Below, in pieces: positions 1-5,183 of a stretch of DNA of 11,034 nucleotides; within the stretch, counting starts at the first letter, position 1; every line of letters begins with the position of its first letter. A model generated the notes under the pieces. The model saw nothing but the letters and a program-made list of their open reading frames with translations, did not search any database and was not told the origin of the DNA. Source of the stretch: Labilithrix luteola (lineage in GTDB: Bacteria > Myxococcota_A > Polyangia > Polyangiales > Polyangiaceae); the NCBI GenBank assembly GCA_026225435.1, contig JAMFST010000988.1, positions 1 to 11,034 on the forward strand, given 5' to 3'. The position numbers and the translations under genes were made by a program.

Positions 1-165
1 GGCCGCGCCGGTGATCGACGCCCCTTGCGTCGTCAGCTCGACGATGTCGCGGTAGACGGTGCGCTCGGAGATCCCCAGCTCCGCGGCCAGCACCGCCGCC
101 GTGACCGGGCGGGTGCGCCTTCGCAGGATCTGCAGGAGCGACAGGAGCCGGGCCGCGCGCGCCAT
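1..165 (-). CDS. YafY/WYL-family transcriptional regulator, N-terminal HTH part (truncated by window edge)
   Basis: Reading from an ATG at 165-163 to the left edge gives 55 residues with no stop. They begin MARAARLLSLLQILRRRTRP and continue into a helix-turn-helix with the core LAAELGISERTVYRDIVEL, followed by a turn with QGASITG. This is the typical start of YafY-type regulators: an HTH_11/DeoR-like DNA-binding domain, normally followed by a ligand-sensing WYL domain, which would lie outside the window. The family binds DNA and usually represses, often acting on a neighbouring gene. Here the gene points away from the tannase gene, so their start regions share 166-360. That makes control of the neighbour possible but unproven. 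No clear Shine-Dalgarno sequence precedes the ATG; it was chosen because the protein starts exactly as family members do. The family call is firm, the target unknown. Confidence 0.85.
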   Translation of the reverse strand, partial: MARAARLLSLLQILRRRTRPVTAAVLAAELGISERTVYRDIVELTTQGASITGAA

Positions 166-328
166 CTCGAGTCGCGCAGGGTACACTCACGAGGGCGCAC
201 CGGGGCTCACCGCGCGCGCCGTCCGTACGCACCTGCTGGCAAAGCTGAGCGCCGACGAGCGAAAGCTGCTGCTCACGTTGCTCGAAGACGACCCGGGACA
301 CAAACCAAAACAAGCAAGCGGTGGACAT

Positions 329-338
329 CTCGATCGAG
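329..338. promoter_or_regulatory. Perfect 10-bp palindrome CTCGATCGAG upstream of the tannase gene
   Basis: CTCGATCGAG reads the same on both strands and sits 22 bases before the tannase ATG, in the gap shared with the divergent YafY-type regulator. A small operator is conceivable. A 10-bp palindrome is expected several times by chance in a window of this size, so position is the only real support. No second copy was noticed in the gap. Confidence 0.15.
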
Positions 339-341
339 CTG

Positions 342-360
342 CCCGAGAGTCGCGCTCGGG
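342..360 (+). promoter_or_regulatory. Short hairpin directly abutting the tannase start codon
   Basis: CCCGAG (342-347) and CTCGGG (355-360) form a perfect 6-bp, almost all-GC stem around a 7-base loop (AGTCGCG). The stem ends at the base before the ATG at 361, where a ribosome would have to land. No convincing Shine-Dalgarno sequence lies outside it. If it forms in the mRNA it should reduce initiation, or require coupling to upstream translation ending at the overlapping TGA (362-364). It lacks a T-tract, so it is not a typical intrinsic terminator. Confidence 0.25.
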
Positions 361-2034
361 ATGAGAAAGCTCGCTGCGCTCTCGCTGCCGTTCTGGCTGT
401 TCCTGCTGCCTCAGTGCGGAACCTTCGTCGCTCCTGCGCCGGTGGTCGCCGTGGCAGTCGGTCCCACCGCGGACACGCGCCCGCTCGACACCACCATCTA
501 CCCGCGCACCCGCACGTGCTCGGCGCTCCTGTCGGTCGATCTGGTCGCGATCGGCTGCGTGGGGAGCCGCTTCAGCCGCGTGACCGAGGGGAAGATCCGC
601 GTCGGGGTGTAGATCTGCTCGGTGGATGCCCGGCTCGCGCCGTCGGTCGGCTTTCACCTCGAGCTGCCGACCAAGACCTGGACCCAGCGCTACCTGCAGG
701 TCGGCTGCGGCGGGCTTTGCGGCACCATCTCCCTGCACGCCAGCGCCGCCGACGGCTGCCCGCTCCTCGACACCAACGGCTTCGCCGTCGCCTCCACGGA
801 CATGGGGCATGAGGGGATGAGCGGCGACTTCGGCAGCGATCCGCTCAAGCGCGCGGACTTCGCCTACCGCGCGGTGCACCTCACGGCCATCACCGCCAAG
901 CGGCTGATCGCCACGTTCTACGGTCGCCCGGCGGATCGCTCCTATTTCAGCGGCTGCTCCGACGGAGGGCGCGAGGCGCTCATGGAGGCGCAGCGCTTTC
1001 CCGCCGACTTCGACGGCATCGTTGCGGGCGCCCCGGCGATGAACTTCGAGGTGCAGAACAGCCTGTTCCACGGCTGGCAGGCCCGCTCGAACACCGATCC
1101 GACGGGCGAGGCGGTGCTCGTCGCCAGCCGCCTGCCCATCCTCCACGACGCGGTGCTCGCGGCCTGCGACGGGCTCGACGGTCAGGTCGACGGGCTCGTC
1201 TCGGCGCCCGAGGCGTGCCACTTCGATCCGAGCACGGTGCAGTGCTCCTCGGACCTCGACAAGGGGCAGTGCCTCACCGGCGCCGAGGTGGAGACCGTCC
1301 GTCGCCTCTACGAGGGGCCGAAGGACCACGCGACCGGCGAGCGCCTGACCGTCGGCGGCCCGCAGCCCGGCTCGGAGCTGGCGTGGGCGGGCGTCTACGT
1401 GCCGTCGTCACCCCGCGAGCCGATGCTGAGCCAGAAGATCGCGCTCGACGCGCTCGGTCACCTCATCTTCGACACCGATCCGCCCGCTCGCTACACGCTG
1501 GCCGATCTCAACTTCGACCGCGCCACCTTCGACAAGCTGCGCCCGCGCCATCCGCTCTTCGACGCGACCGATCCCGATCTGTCCGCCTTCGCGCAGCGCG
1601 GCGGGAAGCTGATCCTGTGGCACGGCTGGGGGGATCCGCACATCTCGCCGATCAACAGCATCGCCTACCACCAGGCGGTCGAGGAGACGATGGGACGCGG
1701 CAAGACCGAGTCCTTCGAGCGGCTCTACCTGCTGCCCGGCGTGCACCACTGCAGCGGAGGCGAGGGGCCGAGCGCCGTCGACATGCTCACCCCGCTGATG
1801 CTGTGGGCGGAGCGCAACCAGGCGCCCGACGCGATCGTGACGAAGGATCCGCCGAAGGGGAAGACGGCGCGCTCGCGTCCGGTCTACCCGTATCCGTACA
1901 TCGCGCAGTACGGCGGCAAGGGGGACGCGAACGACGCGGCCAGCTACCACCGCAGCGACAAGCGCCATGAGGTCACCGTGCCGGCCTGGGCGGGCTCGGA
2001 CTTCTACCGGTTCTACTCCCCGCGCCTCCAGTAG
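361..2034 (+). pseudogene. Tannase/feruloyl esterase family hydrolase, interrupted by an in-frame TAG
   Basis: The family (PF07519, alpha/beta hydrolase) cleaves ester bonds of gallate- or ferulate-type aromatic acids and is usually exported. From ATG 361 the frame starts with a signal peptide: MRK, then a hydrophobic run LAALSLPFWLFLL. It meets TAG at 610-612 (codon 84) and then stays open to the stop at 2034, 557 residue positions plus stop, a normal family length. Downstream of the TAG everything expected is present: LPTKTWTQRYLQVGCGG; GCSDGG with nucleophile Ser (codon 958-960, position 200 of the whole frame); a Cys/Asp-rich stretch ACDGLDGQVDG typical of the calcium-binding lid; HGWGD with catalytic Asp 425; and HHC with catalytic His 463 and Cys 464. 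The Cys-Ser, Asp, His-Cys set is the family's CS-D-HC arrangement. A GTG at 622 could restart translation (470 residues), but that product would lack the signal peptide and has no visible ribosome site. The TAG may be a real nonsense mutation or a sequencing error; one base change would repair it. Confidence 0.85.
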
Positions 2035-2066
2035 CTCTTGACTCTGTCGGTGGCGGGATTACCGGC

Positions 2067-3956
2067 ATGGGCATCATGTCCGAGCCGGTCACCCGCCCGT
2101 TCCAAGCCGAGGTCAGCCAGGTCCTGCACCTGGTCATCCACTCCCTCTACAGCAACAAGGAGATCTTCCTCCGCGAGCTGGTCTCGAACGCCGCCGACGC
2201 GCTCGACAAGCTCCGCTTCCGCGCCATCACCGAGCCCGCGCTCCTGGAAGGGGACAGCTCGCTGGTCATCCGCCTCCACGTCGACGAGTCCGCCCGCACG
2301 CTGACCATCGAGGACAACGGCGTCGGCATGACGGAGGAGGAGGTCGCGCAGAACCTCGGCACGGTGGCGCACTCCGGGTCGCGCGCCTTCCTCGAGCAGC
2401 TGGCGCAGAGCGGCAACAAGGACGCACGCCTCATCGGGCAGTTCGGCGTCGGGTTCTACAGCGCCTACCTGGTGGCCGATCGGGTCGAGGTGGTGACCCG
2501 CGCCGCGGGCGGCGCGACGGCGACCAAGTGGATCTCGGAAGGGAAGGACACCTTCTCCCTCGAGCCGGCCGAGCGCGCCAGCCGCGGCACCAGCATCACC
2601 CTGCACCTGAAGGAAGAGCAGGCGGAGTTCGCCCAGCCGTGGCGCCTGCGCGAGCTGGTGACCCGTTATTCCGACTACGTCAGCTATCCGATCCAGCTGG
2701 AGACGAAGAAGAAGGAAGGGGAGAGCGAGACGACCGCGTGGGAGACGGTGAACCGCGCCAGCGCGCTCTGGCAGCGGTCGAAGTCGGAGATCAAGGACAG
2801 CGAGTACGACGAGTTCTTCCAGCACCTGGCGCACCTGGGCACCGACGCCAAGCCGCTCGCCCGCGCGCACTTCAAGGTGGAGGGGACGCAGGAGTTCGCC
2901 GGGCTGCTCTTCGTGCCGGCCGAGCGCTCGCCCGAGCTGCGCTTCGGGATGAAGCCGCGCGGTGTACGTCTGTACGTCAAGCGCGTGCTCATCATGGAGG
3001 AGTGCGAGGAGCTGGTGCCGGAGTGGATGCGCTTCGTGGTCGGCGTGGTCGACTCCGACGATCTGCCGCTCAACGTCTCGCGCGAGCTGCTGCAGGAGTC
3101 GCCGGCGGTGCGCGTCATCCGCAAGACGCTGGTGAAGCAGGTGCTCGACGCGCTCGACGCGATGGCCAGCGAGCGGCCCGACGACTTCAAGAAGTTCTAC
3201 GAGCAGTTCGGCGTGTACCTGAAGGAGGGCGCGGCCACCGACTACGAGAACAAGGACCGGCTGGCGAGGCTGCTCCGCTGGGAGAGCACCTTTGCGACAG
3301 GCCTCACCTCGCTCGGCGACTACGTCGCGCGGATGAAGGAGGGGCAGCCGGCGATCTACTACGCCGTCGGCGAGTCGCGGCTGGCGCTGGAAGGCGCGCC
3401 GCACCTCGAGGGGCTGAAGAAGCGCGGCTACGAGGTGCTCTTCATGGTCGAGCCGATCGACCAGTGGGTGAGCGAGTCGCTGCGCGAGCTCGACGGGAAG
3501 AAGCTGATCTCGGCGATGCAGGCCGATCTGAAACTGGAGGAGAGCGAGGACGAGAAGAAGGCGCGGGAGATCGCCGCCGGCGCTCTCGAGAAGGTGCTTT
3601 CACGCACCCGTGCGGTCCTCGGCGATCGCGTGCGCGAGGTGCGCTGGAGCGAGCGGCTCACCGACTCCCCCTGCTGCCTGGTCATCGGCCGCGGCGCCCA
3701 CGGCTCGGTGCAGCGCGCCCTGCGTGACGCCGGCCGCGAGGTCCCCCCGCGCGAGCGCATCTTCGAGCTGAACCCCAGCCATCCGGTGCTGCGCAACCTC
3801 GAGGCGCTGGTGGAGAAGAACGATCCGCAGGTCGCCGAGTGCCTCGAGCTACTCTACGATCAGGCGGTGCTCACCGAGGGGGCGCCGCTCGACGATCCCG
3901 GAGCGTTCGCCCGGCGCATGACCGACGTGCTGCTCCGGCTGACCAAGGGGGCGTGA
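2067..3956 (+). CDS. htpG: HtpG, bacterial Hsp90 chaperone
   Basis: HtpG is the cytoplasmic ATP-driven Hsp90 dimer that helps remodel client proteins together with the DnaK system. The 629-residue frame has the normal length and all three domains. The GHKL ATPase domain (about 1-220) shows LRELVSNAADALDKLR with catalytic Glu37 and Mg-binding Asn41, IEDNGVGMT with Asp83, the lid segment GTVAHSG, GQFGVGF (124-130) and the GTSITLHL strand. The middle domain contains LYVKRVLIMEE and LPLNVSRELLQ, where Arg339 matches the ATP-contacting arginine. The C-terminal dimerisation part includes LNPSHPVLRNL. A second in-frame ATG at 2076 (MSEPVTRPFQAEV) is an equally plausible start. I kept 2067 because the only weak ribosome-site-like stretch, GGCGGG at 2052-2057, is better spaced for it. 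The gene follows the tannase by 32 bases. No clear heat-shock promoter or CIRCE element was found. Identification is secure. Confidence 0.98.
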   Translation: MGIMSEPVTRPFQAEVSQVLHLVIHSLYSNKEIFLRELVSNAADALDKLRFRAITEPALLEGDSSLVIRLHVDESARTLTIEDNGVGMTEEEVAQNLGTVAHSGSRAFLEQLAQSGNKDARLIGQFGVGFYSAYLVADRVEVVTRAAGGATATKWISEGKDTFSLEPAERASRGTSITLHLKEEQAEFAQPWRLRELVTRYSDYVSYPIQLETKKKEGESETTAWETVNRASALWQRSKSEIKDSEYDEFFQHLAHLGTDAKPLARAHFKVEGTQEFAGLLFVPAERSPELRFGMKPRGVRLYVKRVLIMEECEELVPEWMRFVVGVVDSDDLPLNVSRELLQESPAVRVIRKTLVKQVLDALDAMASERPDDFKKFYEQFGVYLKEGAATDYENKDRLARLLRWESTFATGLTSLGDYVARMKEGQPAIYYAVGESRLALEGAPHLEGLKKRGYEVLFMVEPIDQWVSESLRELDGKKLISAMQADLKLEESEDEKKAREIAAGALEKVLSRTRAVLGDRVREVRWSERLTDSPCCLVIGRGAHGSVQRALRDAGREVPPRERIFELNPSHPVLRNLEALVEKNDPQVAECLELLYDQAVLTEGAPLDDPGAFARRMTDVLLRLTKGA

Positions 3957-3992
3957 ACGTCGTCAGGGGTGGCTGGCGGCGAACGTCGTCAG
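3955..3992. repeat. Two copies of GAACGTCGTCAG at the convergent gene ends
   Basis: GAACGTCGTCAG occurs at 3955-3966 and again at 3981-3992, 26 bases apart. The first copy covers the last bases of the htpG stop codon and the whole stop codon of the opposing lipoprotein gene; the second lies inside the end of that lipoprotein gene. This looks like a small tandem duplication or chance. The 6 bases between the two stop codons hold no hairpin or terminator. Confidence 0.5.
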
Positions 3993-5129
3993 CTCCGCGG
4001 TCTGCCCGGGGAAGACGAAGAGCCCGAAGTCGGGTGCGCCGCCGCCGAGCTGGTAGATCATCGTGCTCTCGATCCCGTCGACCTGGCGATGGGCGTAGGC
4101 CTCGGTGAGCCAGGTGGTGCTGAACGCCGTCTTGGTGGCGTCGTCGTCCTCGGGGTTGGAGTTCCACTCGGTGATCATGATCGGCTTGCCGTAGGCCGCG
4201 GCGATGTATCCCATCAGGTCGAAGCTGTTGCCATGGCCATTGGTCCCCATGTGGAACGGGCTGCCGTACACCTCGTAGTTGTGCCAGGTGGTGATGTCCC
4301 AGCGCACGGTCGGGTGTCCGCTCGATCCGTCGGGCTCGGCGCCGTTCCACAGCATGTCGCTGGCGGCGATCTGGGCGATGGTGAAGTTGACCGCCGCGCG
4401 ATACGTGACGCCGGCGTCGCTGGCCCCCTTCACCGCGTCGACCATGCCGCGAATGGTGCCGCGCATCGCTTGCCAGGGGGCGCCGCCGGCGTACTGCGAA
4501 GGGAGGTCGCCGGCGAGCGTCGCCACGGGGAACACGCGCGGATCGGAGAGGAGCTCGTTGCCGCACTCGAAGTCGGTGACGCCGACCGGGCCGAGCGCCT
4601 GGACCACCGAGAGCGCGCCGGCGTACGCGGTGGCGTAGTTGGTCGCCTCGTTCACCGTGGCGTCGAAGCCAGCGTCGATGGCGACGAAGAGCTTGATCGA
4701 AGGATCGATGGCCGCGAGCTGCACGGCGAAATCGTGAACCTTGGCGACGTGTGACGGATCGTAGCCGCCGGTGTCGAAGCGCACCGTCGTCATGCTCGTC
4801 TGGTGCAGGTGGTCGGCGATCTGCTGCGCCGTCCAGTCGTAGTCCCAGTGCGCGTTGCCCCCGTAGAAGTGGGCGAAGGACGGGCCGGCGTCGGCCGCGT
4901 CGGATGCCGCTGCGTCGAGACTGGCCTCGGCGAGACCGAGCGCGGCCCCGCTGTCGCCCGCACCGGCCTCGTCGCTCGTCACGATCTCCGTCGGCTGGGG
5001 GGCGGTGGACGCGTCGGTCGCCTCGGCGCTCGCGGGATCGTCAATTGCGCGATCGGCGACTCCGGAGCACGCGGCGGTCAGCGAGACGGCGAGAACGGCG
5101 GCGGCCGCAGCCGAGCGATGACGAGCCAT
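3963..5129 (-). CDS. Exported lipoprotein, glycoside hydrolase of the clan GH-A type (family uncertain)
   Basis: The 388-residue product starts MARHRSAAAAAVLAVSLTAAC, a lipoprotein signal with lipobox LTAAC and lipidated Cys21. An Ala/Asp/Ser-rich linker runs to about residue 83. The rest reads as a TIM-barrel glycosidase: TTVRFDTGG early in the barrel, DFECGNELL with probable acid/base Glu192 in the Asn-Glu pair, TTWHNYE, and IMITEWNSNP with probable nucleophile Glu321. A Glu after Asn on strand 4 and a second Glu on strand 7 is the clan GH-A signature. The wording of both motifs is closest, from memory, to GH39, GH51 and GH79 enzymes, so the substrate (xylan-, arabinan- or uronide-type sugar) cannot be named. 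An in-frame GTG at 5177 would add 16 residues; I chose ATG 5129 because it gives a normal signal peptide, although no good ribosome site is seen. It follows the 777-residue lipoprotein gene by 54 bases, probably in one transcript, and would act at the cell surface or in the periplasm. Confidence 0.7.
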   Translation of the reverse strand: MARHRSAAAAAVLAVSLTAACSGVADRAIDDPASAEATDASTAPQPTEIVTSDEAGAGDSGAALGLAEASLDAAASDAADAGPSFAHFYGGNAHWDYDWTAQQIADHLHQTSMTTVRFDTGGYDPSHVAKVHDFAVQLAAIDPSIKLFVAIDAGFDATVNEATNYATAYAGALSVVQALGPVGVTDFECGNELLSDPRVFPVATLAGDLPSQYAGGAPWQAMRGTIRGMVDAVKGASDAGVTYRAAVNFTIAQIAASDMLWNGAEPDGSSGHPTVRWDITTWHNYEVYGSPFHMGTNGHGNSFDLMGYIAAAYGKPIMITEWNSNPEDDDATKTAFSTTWLTEAYAHRQVDGIESTMIYQLGGGAPDFGLFVFPGQTAELTTFAASHP

Positions 5130-5183
5130 GACGACAAGACGGGCCCGCCCCCGTCTCGTCGCATGATCTCTTCTCACCGCGTT

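Larger units (their letters stand above)
206..364 (+). pseudogene. Possible remnant of a MarR-type regulator (C-terminal tail only)
   Basis: One plus-strand frame in this gap encodes LTARAVRTHLLAKLSADERK followed by LLLTLLEDDPG, then a polar tail. The pattern LLAxLSxxERxxLLxLLE resembles the last helix of MarR-family regulators, where a leucine-rich segment follows a Leu-Ser-x-x-Glu-Arg turn. There is no ATG or GTG start in this frame after the divergent regulator; the only upstream ATG (59) lies antisense inside that gene. The winged-helix DNA-binding part is absent. The frame ends at a TGA (362-364) overlapping the tannase ATG as ATGA, an arrangement common between coupled operon genes. I infer a decayed regulator whose front was lost by deletion. 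It could equally be a chance open frame in GC-rich DNA, because the resemblance spans only about 25 residues. Confidence 0.25.

Noticed and set aside
187..1329. 380-codon minus-strand open frame opposite the tannase
   Set aside because: The plus strand encodes a clear esterase here; the antisense product is low-complexity and matches no family I know.
2037..2062. CTTGACT followed by GATTAC before htpG, as a vegetative or heat-shock promoter
   Set aside because: The -35-like TTGACT (2038-2043) is good, but only 13 bases separate it from GATTAC, and a proper 17-base spacing gives ACCGGC. No CCCCAT-type heat-shock -10 is present, so I do not call a promoter.
2013..3404. 463-codon minus-strand open frame opposite htpG
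   Set aside because: Shadow of htpG, whose plus-strand motifs are unmistakable.
3957..3962. Bidirectional terminator between the convergent htpG and glycosidase-like genes
   Set aside because: Six bases are too few, and no stem followed by a T-tract is visible on either strand nearby.
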